Origin: Rhodocyclaceae bacterium
GTDB taxonomy: Bacteria > Pseudomonadota > Gammaproteobacteria > Burkholderiales > Rhodocyclaceae
Length of the DNA stretch: 64,000 nucleotides
NCBI GenBank assembly: GCA_016704145.1
Contig: JADJAS010000007.1
Span: 186,001-250,000, forward strand
Reading direction: 5' to 3'
Positions 18,685 to 26,747 of the stretch are shown here, piece after piece. The notes beneath the pieces are model-generated. The model worked only from the letters and a program-made list of their open reading frames with translations. It made no database searches and was not told where the DNA came from. Position numbers and translations under genes: made by a program. How positions within the stretch are numbered: the first letter of the stretch is position 1; each line of letters begins with the position of its first letter.

Positions 18685-19323
18685 ATGACAGACAGGATTC
18701 ACGTACTCATCGCCGACGACCACGCCATCGTGCGTCAGGGGCTCAAGCAGATACTTTCGGAGACGGAGGACCTGGTGGTCGCCGGCGAGGCCGACGACGG
18801 CGTCGAGGCCCTGCATCTGGCCCGCCAGCAGCCCTGGGACGTCGTCCTGCTCGATGTCTCGATGCCCAACCGCAACGGCATCGACACGCTCAAGCAATTG
18901 AAGAAGGAATTTCCCAGGCTGCCGGTGCTGATCCTCTCCATGCATCCCGAGGAGCAGTACGCCATCCGCGCGCTCAAGGCCGGCGCCTCGGGCTACCTGA
19001 CCAAGCAGAGCGCGCCCGAACAGCTGGTGACGGCGATCCGCCAGGTCGCCTCCGGCAAGAAATACGTCAGCCCGACAGTAGCCATGCAACTGGCCGACGC
19101 CATCGCCAACGACACCGAGCAGCCGCCGCACGAGCTGCTCTCGGACCGCGAGTACGAAGTACTCAAGCTGATCGCCGCCGGCAAGACGCTGACCCAGATC
19201 GCCGAGGAACTGAATCTCGCTGTCGCCACCATCAGTACTTTCCGCGCCCGCATCCTCACCAAGCTCGGGCTGTCCAGCACCGCCGAGCTGATCCGCTACG
19301 GTCTGGAGCGCGGCCTCGTTTGA
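18685..19323 (+). CDS. NarL/FixJ-family response regulator
   Basis: Response regulator of 212 aa with acidic pocket D11/D12, phosphoacceptor D57 (VVLLDVSMPNRNG), and a LuxR-type helix-turn-helix (LLSDREYEVLKLIAAGKTLTQIAEELNLAVATISTFRARILTKL). It lies two bases after the HisKA_3 kinase gene, and such pairs are normally cognate. A TTG at 18679 overlapping the kinase stop is a less likely start. Regulated genes are unknown; proximity to ackA and a diguanylate cyclase gives only weak clues. Confidence 0.9.
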   Translation: MTDRIHVLIADDHAIVRQGLKQILSETEDLVVAGEADDGVEALHLARQQPWDVVLLDVSMPNRNGIDTLKQLKKEFPRLPVLILSMHPEEQYAIRALKAGASGYLTKQSAPEQLVTAIRQVASGKKYVSPTVAMQLADAIANDTEQPPHELLSDREYEVLKLIAAGKTLTQIAEELNLAVATISTFRARILTKLGLSSTAELIRYGLERGLV

Positions 19324-19333
19324 AACGACCACC

Positions 19334-21082
19334 ATGACCGACGCCAAACATCCCTCCGAACTCGCCCGCGAAACCCTGCGCCAGCTGGCGATGCGCCGGG
19401 AGCCACCGACGCCGGACAATTACCGCGCGCTGTACCACGAGATCGCCGGCACCGCCGCTATCGAGGCATTTCCCGAACGCGCGCTCAAAAACCTCGCCGC
19501 CGGCCTGCCGAAAACCACGCCCGAGCAGCTGCGCTTCGGCCGGCAGTTCGAGGCGGCCGCCAGCGAAGGCAGCTGGGACAGCCTGAAGGCCGCGCTGACC
19601 GATCTGCTGGCGAGGGGCGCGGCGGCGCCACCGAACTGGAGCGGATTGATCCGCGACCTGGTCAGCCAGCACGAGGCGCGCCACGCCGGCATCACCACCG
19701 CCAAGAAACGCGAAGCGCTCGACCATGTCCTGGCGGCCTCGGGCACACCGGAGGTCCTGTTCGGCCGCTTGCAGTCGCTGGTGCGGAACTGGTCGCAGGG
19801 CACCCCGGCGGACGCCACGGCGGCGGAAGGTGCAGCCCGGGGAGAAGAAGCCGCCGACGCAAAGTCAGTCGTGGCGGCACGCCAGCCCAACGCCGAATTG
19901 CAGGAACTGGTCGCCAGCCTGCTCGACAATACCCTCGGGGTCATGCTCGCCGACGCGCCCGACCTGGCCGGCGAGGCCGGCGGCCTGGCCGCCGACATCC
20001 GCGCCGCCGCCTCCACCGAACAGATCGGCGCCTGCGCCGGCCGGCTGAAGAAGCTCGGCTACCGCTTGCAGTTCGTCGCCGAGGACAAGACCGAACTGCG
20101 CGGCGCGCTGGTTCACCTGCTGCAACTGATCGTCGAGAACATCGGCGAACTGGTGGTGGACGACCAGTGGCTGCAAGGACAGGTGTCGCTGGTGCGCGAC
20201 CTGCTCGGCCAGCCGCTCGACCTGCGCCGGCTCGACGATGTCGAGCGCCGCCTCAAGGACCTGATCTACAAGCAGAGCGCGCTGAAGAAGAGCCTCACCG
20301 ACGCTCAGGCGCAGCTCAAGGACATGCTGGCGACCTTCGTGGACCGGCTGGCCGGTTTCGCCGCCACCACCGGCGATTACCACGACCGCATCGGCGCCTG
20401 CGCCGAGAGGATCAGCAACGCCAGCGACATCGGCCAGCTTTCCGACGTGTTGCAGGTGGTCATGCAGGAAACCCGCGCCGTGCAGTTCGCAGCGCAGCGC
20501 TCGCGCGACGAGCTGATCGAGATGCGCGACCGCGTGCGCCAGGCGGAACGCGAAGTCGTCCGTCTGCAGGAAGAGCTGGCCCATGCCAGCGAGATGGTGC
20601 GCACCGACGCCCTGACCGGCGCGCTCAATCGCAAGGGCATGGACGAAGCGATCGAGCGCGAAGTCGCGCGCGCCCGCCGCAAGAATTCGCCGCTGTCGGT
20701 GGCGCTGCTCGACATCGACAACTTCAAGAAGCTCAACGACACCCATGGCCACGAGGCCGGCGACCAGGCGCTGGTGCATCTGGCCCAGGTGGTGCGCGAA
20801 ACCCTGCGCCCGACCGACACCCTGGCCCGCTACGGCGGCGAGGAATTCGTCATCGTGCTGGCCGACACCCGCCTCGACGACGGCGTGCAGGCGATGGTGC
20901 GCGTCCAGCGCGAACTGACGCGCAAGTTCTTCCTGCATAGAAACGAGAAGATGCTGATCACCTTCAGCTGCGGCGTCGCCGAACTCGGACCGGCTGAATC
21001 CCCCGCCGATGGCGTCAAGCGCGCCGACCAGGCCATGTACCTGGCCAAGCGCGCCGGCAAGAACCGCGTGGTGGCGGCCTGA
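19334..21082 (+). CDS. Diguanylate cyclase with long alpha-helical N-terminus
   Basis: Cytoplasmic protein of 582 aa. The first 400 residues are helical and of unrecognised family, with an Ala/Gly-rich low-complexity segment at about 155-180. A coiled-coil (DELIEMRDRVRQAEREVVRLQEELA) leads into a GGDEF domain with active-site GGEEF at 501-505 and an RxxD inhibitory site (RPTD) five residues upstream. Synthesis of c-di-GMP with product inhibition is expected. The gene starts ten bases after the NarL-type regulator and is probably in its operon. It ends just before the PIN/RHH module. Confidence 0.87.
   Translation: MTDAKHPSELARETLRQLAMRREPPTPDNYRALYHEIAGTAAIEAFPERALKNLAAGLPKTTPEQLRFGRQFEAAASEGSWDSLKAALTDLLARGAAAPPNWSGLIRDLVSQHEARHAGITTAKKREALDHVLAASGTPEVLFGRLQSLVRNWSQGTPADATAAEGAARGEEAADAKSVVAARQPNAELQELVASLLDNTLGVMLADAPDLAGEAGGLAADIRAAASTEQIGACAGRLKKLGYRLQFVAEDKTELRGALVHLLQLIVENIGELVVDDQWLQGQVSLVRDLLGQPLDLRRLDDVERRLKDLIYKQSALKKSLTDAQAQLKDMLATFVDRLAGFAATTGDYHDRIGACAERISNASDIGQLSDVLQVVMQETRAVQFAAQRSRDELIEMRDRVRQAEREVVRLQEELAHASEMVRTDALTGALNRKGMDEAIEREVARARRKNSPLSVALLDIDNFKKLNDTHGHEAGDQALVHLAQVVRETLRPTDTLARYGGEEFVIVLADTRLDDGVQAMVRVQRELTRKFFLHRNEKMLITFSCGVAELGPAESPADGVKRADQAMYLAKRAGKNRVVAA
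19862..19883 (-). repeat. Interspersed motif GGCG-N11-CTGACTT, copy 4
   Basis: Minus-strand copy inside the diguanylate cyclase gene, about codons 177-184, within its low-complexity linker (AADAKSVVAARQPN). Confidence 0.75.
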
Positions 21083-21101
21083 GGCGCTTCGGCAAGCTGG
21101 C

Positions 21102-21125
21102 GGCTCAGGCCTTGGCTCAGGCCTT
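21102..21125. repeat. Tandem 12-bp duplication at RHH gene end
   Basis: GGCTCAGGCCTT occurs twice in a row, covering the last codons and stop of the RHH antitoxin gene. Each unit contains a TGA in the RHH frame, so the duplication yields a spare stop. It looks like a slippage event. Confidence 0.7.
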
Positions 21126-21338
21126 CCGCGTCGCCTTTTCGAGCAGATCGAGGCCTCGGCGCGCCTGATTGGCACCGCGCGCCGCGCGCACCGCGAAGCG
21201 GGTCTCGGCATCAAATTCGGCGAGCATCAGCGTCGTCATCTCGTCGATCAGCCGGTTCAGCGGCGTGCCCCGGCTCTTCGCCAGGGCTTTCAGCCGGCGG
21301 TGCTTTTCGTCGGGCAGGCGGACAGTCAGGGCAGTCAT
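21117..21338 (-). CDS. Ribbon-helix-helix antitoxin-like protein
   Basis: Small DNA-binding protein of 73 aa. The N-terminus MTALTVRLPDEKHRRLKALAKSRG is the beta-strand plus helix typical of ribbon-helix-helix (CopG/Arc) proteins. The C-terminal part (LDLLEKATRKA) would bind and neutralise the toxin. It starts one base after the stop of the PIN-domain gene, with AAGGAG inside that gene as its ribosome site. The toxin-first order is common for this PIN family. It probably represses its own promoter. Confidence 0.82.
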   Translation of the reverse strand: MTALTVRLPDEKHRRLKALAKSRGTPLNRLIDEMTTLMLAEFDAETRFAVRAARGANQARRGLDLLEKATRKA

Positions 21339-21339
21339 G

Positions 21340-21756
21340 CTAGATCTCCTTCATGAAGGCGCCAGGCGCCAGTACCCTTAGGCTCGGGAAGCGCAATTCC
21401 ATCGAACGCAGATCCCGCAAGTTGTTGGTTACCAGACATTCCGCCCCGCCAGCGATCGCCAGTTCGACCAGATGGTTGTCCGCCTCGTCGCGGACATTCG
21501 GTCGCCACAGGTAATACACGCGCGTCCATTCGCAATTAGCGAGAAAGATGTCGAGCAATTCATCGCGCTCCCGCTGCGCCAGCCGACTGATCCGAAACAG
21601 GTCGGCGCGCCCCATCACGTCCTCGTATTCCACCAGCAGCGCAGCGCCCATCAACGGCACATAGCGCCGCTGCAGCCCCGCGGCGATCATCGCGTTCGAT
21701 GCGCCTTCGCCCAGGCAGGCGCTCACGAAGACATTGGTATCGACAACGATGCGCAT
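21340..21756 (-). CDS. PIN-domain toxin (putative ribonuclease)
   Basis: Protein of 138 aa in the putative-toxin PIN family (COG1569-like). The N-terminal strand MRIVVDTNVFVSA carries the first metal-binding Asp (D6). Further acidic residues are E44 region (LLVEYEDVMGR) and the segment NVRDEADNHLVELAIAGGA, with LVTNNLRDL as the conserved C-terminal part. PIN toxins cut RNA using Mg2+. The downstream RHH gene is its antitoxin. The pair lies between the signalling genes and fliC on the opposite strand to both, as an insertion would. Confidence 0.85.
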   Translation of the reverse strand: MRIVVDTNVFVSACLGEGASNAMIAAGLQRRYVPLMGAALLVEYEDVMGRADLFRISRLAQRERDELLDIFLANCEWTRVYYLWRPNVRDEADNHLVELAIAGGAECLVTNNLRDLRSMELRFPSLRVLAPGAFMKEI

Positions 21757-21761
21757 GGCTT

Positions 21762-21773
21762 AATGATATCATT
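21762..21773. promoter_or_regulatory. Palindrome upstream of PIN/RHH operon
   Basis: AATGATATCATT is a perfect 12-bp inverted repeat starting five bases before the PIN start codon. It is AT-rich in a GC-rich setting and is placed as an autoregulatory operator of an RHH repressor would be. It could also include a -10 element. Confidence 0.5.
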
Positions 21774-21807
21774 TTTGCCACCACAAGGAACCAACAACAG
21801 AACTTCC

Positions 21808-21834
21808 TAAAGTTTCCTTTCGGGGGCCCGATAA
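21808..21834 (+). promoter_or_regulatory. Sigma-28 (FliA) promoter of fliC
   Basis: TAAAGTTT-N11-CCCGATAA matches the flagellar consensus TAAAGTTT-N11-GCCGATAA at all but one position. It lies about 100 bases before the flagellin gene and is the strongest sigma-28 element in the window. Confidence 0.9.
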
Positions 21835-21932
21835 AGGGACTGTGCGCGGCAAACACCGCACCGAAACCCCCAAGCTGGCGCTAGGGAATACCGAAAAGCC
21901 AGTAAGGCTAACCCCCTGAAAGGAGTCACAAA

Positions 21933-22649
21933 ATGGCACAAGTCATCAACACCAACGTTGCTTCCCTGTTCGCTGGCGCCGCCCTCAACCGCTCCGCCAA
22001 CGCCCTGCAAACCGCCCAGCAGCGCCTGTCCTCGGGCCTGCGCATCAACAGCGCCAAGGACGACGCCACCGGCATGGCCACCGCCGCCAAGCTGGACAGC
22101 AATATCCGTGGCGCCAACATGAACCTGCGCAATGTCAATGACGCGCTTTCTCTGGCGCAGACGGCTGACGGCTACCTGTCCCAGATCCTGGAAAACACCG
22201 TACGCCTGAAGGAAATCTTTGTTCAGACCGGCGCCGTCGCTAACGAAGAAGCCGTTGGTCTTCTGGCCGAAAACGCCCGTATCGATGGCTTGGTCGTCGC
22301 GAGCGCGGCTGTCACGGTGGACGGCTCGGGTAATCAGACAGCGGCGTATGGCGGAACTTTCACGGCCGCAGGTGCCTTTGCGAACCTTGCCGCATTCACG
22401 ACTGAGATTGACAACATTGTCACGGCTCGCGCTGAGTTTGGCGCCGACATGGCGGTGCTGCAATCCGCCGCCAACACGCTGCAAACTGAATCGGTAAACT
22501 TGTCCGCCGCCTACAGTCGCGTGATGGATACCGATTACGCCGCGGAAACCACGGCCATGACCCGCAACCAGATTCTGCAGCAGGCGGGTATCGCCTCCCT
22601 GGCGCAGGCGAACCAGAACCCCAGCATGGTGCTGAGCCTGCTCCGCTAA
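21933..22649 (+). CDS. fliC: Flagellin, short form
   Basis: Filament subunit. The conserved N-terminal part (MAQVINTNVASLFAGAALNRSANALQTAQQRLSSGLRINSAKDDATGMA) and the C-terminal part (AETTAMTRNQILQQAGIASLAQANQNPSMVLSLLR) are both present. The middle is only about 70 residues, so total length is 238 aa, against roughly 270-500 in most bacteria; D2/D3 surface domains are absent. An AAAGGAG ribosome site at 21919-21925 and a sigma-28 promoter precede it. It is the only flagellin gene in the window. A perfect GC-rich hairpin follows. Confidence 0.95.
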   Translation: MAQVINTNVASLFAGAALNRSANALQTAQQRLSSGLRINSAKDDATGMATAAKLDSNIRGANMNLRNVNDALSLAQTADGYLSQILENTVRLKEIFVQTGAVANEEAVGLLAENARIDGLVVASAAVTVDGSGNQTAAYGGTFTAAGAFANLAAFTTEIDNIVTARAEFGADMAVLQSAANTLQTESVNLSAAYSRVMDTDYAAETTAMTRNQILQQAGIASLAQANQNPSMVLSLLR

Positions 22650-22665
22650 GGTCGAAGAGCCTCAA

Positions 22666-22697
22666 CGACGCCCGGCCGGGTGACCGGCCGGGCGTCG
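22666..22697 (+). terminator. Strong hairpin after fliC
   Basis: Perfect 14-bp stem (CGACGCCCGGCCGG with its complement) and a GTGA loop, 17 bases after the fliC stop. There is no T-run, so it may stabilise or partly terminate the abundant fliC message before flaG rather than act as a full intrinsic terminator. Confidence 0.65.
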
Positions 22698-22716
22698 GCG
22701 ACTGAAGGATGCGAAC

Positions 22717-23064
22717 ATGAACATCCAAAGTGTAATCAGTCTCGGTCAAACCAATGCGCAACCGGAACTGCGTACGGCGGACGCCGCACGCGGTTTGTCG
22801 CTTTCCGCCGGCATTCGACCAATACCCGAGCCAACGCCCCAGCAGGTGCAACAGGCCGTGGACAACATCAACCTGGCCTTGCATACCTCGAACAATACGG
22901 CGCTGCAATTCACGGTCGACCCCGGCGGCCGAACCACCGTGGTCAGGTTGGTCGATACCGAATCCGGTGAACTCATCCGGCAGTTTCCGTCCGAGGCCGC
23001 GCTGGCCATCGCCGAGTCCATCGGCAACTTCCAGAAGGGTCTGCTGCTCGGTCAGGAAGCGTAG
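22717..23064 (+). CDS. flaG: FlaG family flagellar protein
   Basis: Protein of 115 aa in the FlaG family. The C-terminal half contains the family pattern TVVRLVDTESGELIRQFPSEAALAIAESI; the N-terminal half is low-conservation and Pro/Gln-rich. FlaG influences filament length in Pseudomonas, Campylobacter and Aeromonas, but the mechanism is not settled. It lies between fliC and fliD, the common position. Confidence 0.88.
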   Translation: MNIQSVISLGQTNAQPELRTADAARGLSLSAGIRPIPEPTPQQVQQAVDNINLALHTSNNTALQFTVDPGGRTTVVRLVDTESGELIRQFPSEAALAIAESIGNFQKGLLLGQEA

Positions 23065-23091
23065 TAAAGTTCTCTCGTCGCACGCCGTTAA
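23065..23091 (+). promoter_or_regulatory. Sigma-28 (FliA) promoter of fliD operon
   Basis: TAAAGTTC-N11-GCCGTTAA, two changes from the consensus with exact spacing. It begins at the stop codon of flaG and lies about 32 bases before the fliD start. Confidence 0.85.
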
Positions 23092-23122
23092 ATACTCATT
23101 GCGGTAGCGCAGGAGACTGTTC

Positions 23123-24469
23123 ATGGCAACCACTTCCTCGATCCTCGACGTTCCATCGCTGGTGTCCCAGTTGATGTCGATCGAGCGCAAGCCGATCGAC
23201 AAGCTCAACGCCAAGGTCACGGACATCCAGGCACGGATTTCGTCTTTTGGCACCCTGAGCGGCATGGTGTCGACGCTGCAAACATCGCTGAGCAGCCTGA
23301 AGACGGCGCTGCAAGGCTACGGCGCCACGCCGTCCGACGCCAACCTCTTTTCCGCCACCGCGTCGACCAGCGCCGCCGCTGGCAGCTACACCATCAACAT
23401 CAGCAAGCTGGCGCAGGCGCAGAACCTCGTCGCGGCCGGCCAGATATCGCAAACGGTTTCGATTCCCAGCGTCGCCTCGACCGTCACCTTCACCATCGGC
23501 GGCAACCCGATGGATGTCACCATCGCGGCCGGCGCGAGCTTGCAGAACATCCGCGATACCATCAACGGCGCCAATCTGGGCGTCACGGCCTCCATCATCA
23601 ACGATGGCAGCGGCACGCCCTACCGACTGGTGCTGACGGCCAACAAGACAGGCTTGGCCAATGGCGTCAGCAGCATCACCGTTCAGCCCGGCGGCGACGC
23701 CGCATTGAACGACCTGCTCGCCTTCAACCCGACCGCGAACCCGCCGGCGGCAGTGACCATGACCCAGTCGGCGGCCGCTCAGGATGCCAGCCTGACCGTC
23801 AACGGCATCGCCATCACCAGCGCCACCAACACCGTCAGCGACGCCATCCAGGGCGTGACGCTGACACTCAAGGCGCAGACGAACACGCCCGCCACCCTAA
23901 CCGTGGCGCGCGATACCGCCGCCATCGAGTCGGCGGTGGCGAAGTTCGTCGAAAGCTACAACGCGCTGGCCACTCAGCTGAAGTCCCGCTCGGCCTACGG
24001 CACCTCGGGCAACCCGGGCGGTTCGCTAGCGGGCGACGCGACGGTGCGCCAGATGATGGACCAGTTGCGCGGCATCCTCACAACGCCGGCCTCGGGCGGA
24101 ACTTACGGCTATCTGGCGGAAATCGGCATTTCAACCCAGGTCGGCGGCACACTGAAGATCGATAGCAGCAAGTTTAGCTCGGCGCTGACCAGCGATTTCG
24201 CTGGTGTCGACCAGGTCTTCAACTCGGCGACCGGCTTCGCCACCCGCCTGGCGGATTGGGCGGCGACGGCGACCGGCACGGGCGGTCTGATTTCCCAGCG
24301 CACCGATGGGCTGAACTCCTCGATCAAGGGCTACAACGAACAGATCACCAGGCTGGAAAAACGCATGACGGCCTTGCAGAAGCAATACACGATCACCTAT
24401 TCCAACCTCAACATGATGCTGAGCCGGATGAACGACACCAGCAGCTACCTGTCGTCGCAATTCGGCTGA
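23123..24469 (+). CDS. fliD: Flagellar filament cap protein FliD
   Basis: Hook-associated protein 2 (448 aa), the pentameric cap under which flagellin is added. The N-terminal region (SILDVPSLVSQLMSIERKPIDKLNAKVTDIQARISSFGTLSG) and C-terminal coiled-coil (GLNSSIKGYNEQITRLEKRMTALQKQYTITYSNLNMMLSRMNDTSSYLSSQFG) are typical. The centre holds Ig-like repeats rich in Thr and Ala. It is transcribed with fliS and two fliT-like genes from its own sigma-28 promoter. CAGGAGA upstream is the ribosome site. Confidence 0.94.
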   Translation: MATTSSILDVPSLVSQLMSIERKPIDKLNAKVTDIQARISSFGTLSGMVSTLQTSLSSLKTALQGYGATPSDANLFSATASTSAAAGSYTINISKLAQAQNLVAAGQISQTVSIPSVASTVTFTIGGNPMDVTIAAGASLQNIRDTINGANLGVTASIINDGSGTPYRLVLTANKTGLANGVSSITVQPGGDAALNDLLAFNPTANPPAAVTMTQSAAAQDASLTVNGIAITSATNTVSDAIQGVTLTLKAQTNTPATLTVARDTAAIESAVAKFVESYNALATQLKSRSAYGTSGNPGGSLAGDATVRQMMDQLRGILTTPASGGTYGYLAEIGISTQVGGTLKIDSSKFSSALTSDFAGVDQVFNSATGFATRLADWAATATGTGGLISQRTDGLNSSIKGYNEQITRLEKRMTALQKQYTITYSNLNMMLSRMNDTSSYLSSQFG

Positions 24470-24483
24470 ATGGTCGAGCCACG

Positions 24484-24921
24484 ATGAATTCCCGCGCCGC
24501 CATCAACGCCTACGCCAACGTCGGCCTCGGCACCGACATCATGTCGGCCGACCCGCACAAACTAACCTCGATGCTGTTCGAAGGCGCGCTGTTGGCCATC
24601 GCCAGGGCCAGGCACGCGCTGGCGCGCAACGAGCCGGCGACCAAGGGCCAGTTCATCTCGAAAGCCATCGCCATCATCGGCGAGGGCCTGCACGCTAGCC
24701 TGGACAAGGATGTCGGCGGCGAATTGGCGCGCAATCTTTCGGCCTTGTACGACTACATGGTCAAGCGGCTGGTGCATGCCAACATCAAGAACGACGACGC
24801 CGCGCTGGACGAAGTGGCGCGCCTGTTGACCGAACTCAAGGATGCCTGGGACAGCATCCGCCCGCAGGTGACCCAGGCGGTCCCGGCCGCGGGCCAGCGG
24901 CCCGGCTACGCGCGGGCCTAG
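24484..24921 (+). CDS. fliS: Flagellin chaperone FliS
   Basis: Export chaperone (145 aa) that binds the flagellin C-terminus and prevents early polymerisation. The N-terminal pattern INAYANVGLGTDIMSADPHKLTSMLFEGALLAI and the helix SALYDYMVKRLVHANIKNDDAALDEVARLLTELKDAWDSI are typical of FliS. It begins 14 bases after fliD. The ATG at 24484 gives the standard family N-terminus. Confidence 0.93.
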   Translation: MNSRAAINAYANVGLGTDIMSADPHKLTSMLFEGALLAIARARHALARNEPATKGQFISKAIAIIGEGLHASLDKDVGGELARNLSALYDYMVKRLVHANIKNDDAALDEVARLLTELKDAWDSIRPQVTQAVPAAGQRPGYARA

Positions 24922-24928
24922 GCATCGC

Positions 24929-25252
24929 GTGGGCGCGGCCGAGATCATCGCGCACTACGAAGCGCTGGCGGCACTGACCGGTCGCATGCACGAAACGGCC
25001 TTGCGCGGCGACTGGGATGCGCTGGTCGACATCGAACAGGAGCGTGGCCGATTGATCGCGACGATCAAGCCGCTCGACGCCACGACGAAACTGGACGACA
25101 GCGAGCGCCGGCGGAAAAACCAATTGATCACCGACATCCTGGCCCGGGACACTGAAATTCGCGCGGCGACGCAAACCTGGATGGAGCAGTTCCAGGCCGA
25201 AATGCAAAGCGGCCTGCGGCAGATTCGCTTGCTCAAGGAATATGGGACCTAG
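24929..25252 (+). CDS. fliT: FliT-like flagellar chaperone
   Basis: Small helical protein of 107 aa, starting with GTG seven bases after fliS. Helical segments (IIAHYEALAALTGRMHETALRGDWDALVDIEQERGRLI and the C-terminal EIRAATQTWMEQFQAEMQ) resemble FliT, the FliD chaperone that in enterics also inhibits FlhDC. FliT sequences diverge widely, so the call rests on size, helical pattern (GDWDALVDIEQ) and position after fliDS. Confidence 0.75.
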   Translation: MGAAEIIAHYEALAALTGRMHETALRGDWDALVDIEQERGRLIATIKPLDATTKLDDSERRRKNQLITDILARDTEIRAATQTWMEQFQAEMQSGLRQIRLLKEYGT

Positions 25253-25337
25253 CCGCCGCGCCAGCCGGCGCCCGGCCGGAAATGGCCAAAGAACCCGCTG
25301 TTCTTTCGCCCAATACCCCTCCGGCCAGGGCTTTACC

Positions 25338-25649
25338 ATGCCGGCGATGCCTTCCCAGATCGAGTTATTCGAAGAAATGAGCGCGCTGTCGGCCCGCATG
25401 GTCGAGGCCGCGCAGGCCAATGACTGGGACAGGCTCATCCATCTGGAAAAGTCAGTCGCGGCGCTGCGCCAAACCCTGCCGGCCGACGAAGACAATACCG
25501 CGCTGACCACGGCGGAGGCCGAGATCAAGCATGCGCTGATCCAGCGCATCCTCGATGACGACGCGGAAATTCGCCGCCATACCGAACCCTGGATGGACAG
25601 GCTGCGCCGCTTCCTCGGCGGCGCGCGCCGGCAGCAAGCCTCACCCTAG
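25338..25649 (+). CDS. Second FliT-like protein
   Basis: Protein of 103 aa with the same pattern as its upstream neighbour: EEMSALSARMVEAAQANDWDRLIHLEKSVAALR beside ALTGRMHETALRGDWDALVDIEQERGRLI, and AEIRRHTEPWMDRLRRFL beside TEIRAATQTWMEQFQAEM. The two are therefore diverged tandem paralogues. One may serve FliD and the other a different client; this is inference. The ATG at 25338 is preferred because the upstream extension is Arg/Pro-rich and unlike the family. Confidence 0.72.
   Translation: MPAMPSQIELFEEMSALSARMVEAAQANDWDRLIHLEKSVAALRQTLPADEDNTALTTAEAEIKHALIQRILDDDAEIRRHTEPWMDRLRRFLGGARRQQASP
25450..25471 (-). repeat. Interspersed motif GGCG-N11-CTGACTT, copy 5
   Basis: Minus-strand copy inside the second fliT-like gene, about codons 38-45 (EKSVAALRQ). 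The matching position is absent from the paralogue upstream. Confidence 0.65.
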
Positions 25650-25661
25650 GTTCCTGCCCCC

Positions 25662-26747
25662 ATGGCCGTGATCCCGCCCGATGCCGGCGTGCGCATGCGG
25701 ATGCAGGCCGAGGCCAGCCTGGTCGAGCAACTCCAGCCGGTCCGGCCGATCTCGAGCGACTTGCCCGACCTGCGGCCCGGGCAGGCGTTCACCGCCCGTG
25801 TCATCGAATCGCTGCCGGAAAACACCTACAAGGCGCTGGTGGCCGGCCGGCAACTGACGCTGCAACTGCCGGAAGGCGCCGAAACGGGCGATACCCTGGA
25901 ACTGGTGCTGATCGATCGCACGCCGAAGATGCTCATCGCCCGGCGTGCCGAGTCGCCTTTGGCGGCCGATGCCGCCAACCAGCCCTATGCCTATTCGAAG
26001 ATATCGACTGCCGGCCGCATGATCGGCCAGTTGCTGCTCCGCGAAGGCGAAACGCCGCAACCGGCCGCGCTCAATCGGGGACAGCCGCTATTGGCCCACC
26101 CCCCCGCCAGCGCCGCCGAGTTGGTGCCGAACTTGGCCAAGGCCGTGAGCCAAAGCGGGTTGTTCTATGAATCACACCAGGCCCAGTGGCTGGCCGGACG
26201 TCGCCCGCTGGTCTCACTGCGCGCCGAACCGCAAGGCCAGTTGCCGGTGCCGCCTCGCCCGGTGACGGAGGGCGTAAGCTCGGTGGCAACGCCGACTGTC
26301 GAAGCCGCGCCGGAATCGCGCGCGGCGCCGGCCGCGGCCACTGCCGCGCGCGTCGACATCGCCGCGACCGGAATTCCCGATGAAGTGCGGCCGCTGGTCC
26401 AGCAGCAACTCGACGCCGCCACCAGCCAGCGCTTGGCCTGGCATGGCGAAGCCTGGCCGGGTCAGGGCATCGACTGGAAAATCGAGCGCGACACGACCGA
26501 CGAGCATCCGTCCGGCCAGGCCGACGCAGAGGCGCCGCGCTGGACAACGACCCTGCGCCTGACCATGCCAAGGCTGGGGGCCATCGATGCCCAGTTGCAA
26601 CTGACGGGTTCGAACCTGCGGCTGCGCATTGCCGCCCCCGACGGCCGCGCGTTGGAAGCCTTGCGCGGCCAGGCCGCCGAACTGACCCGGGTGCTGGCCG
26701 ACGCCGGTCTGACGGTCGCCGCGCTGGATATTTATCGTGAACCCTGA
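25662..26747 (+). CDS. FliK-like hook-length control domain protein
   Basis: Protein of 361 aa. The N-terminal half is variable (LPDLRPGQAFTARVIESLPENTYKALVAGRQLTLQLPEGAETGDTLELVLIDR looks like a small beta domain). The C-terminal 100 residues resemble the FliK hook-length domain (TTLRLTMPRLGAIDAQLQLTGSNLRLRIAAPDGRALEALRGQAAELTRVLADAGLTVAALDI). It overlaps the downstream fhlB-like gene by 11 bases. A separate canonical fliK is at 35929, so this is a second FliK-family member. Together with FhlB it may tune the export switch; that role is inference. Confidence 0.75.
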   Translation: MAVIPPDAGVRMRMQAEASLVEQLQPVRPISSDLPDLRPGQAFTARVIESLPENTYKALVAGRQLTLQLPEGAETGDTLELVLIDRTPKMLIARRAESPLAADAANQPYAYSKISTAGRMIGQLLLREGETPQPAALNRGQPLLAHPPASAAELVPNLAKAVSQSGLFYESHQAQWLAGRRPLVSLRAEPQGQLPVPPRPVTEGVSSVATPTVEAAPESRAAPAAATAARVDIAATGIPDEVRPLVQQQLDAATSQRLAWHGEAWPGQGIDWKIERDTTDEHPSGQADAEAPRWTTTLRLTMPRLGAIDAQLQLTGSNLRLRIAAPDGRALEALRGQAAELTRVLADAGLTVAALDIYREP

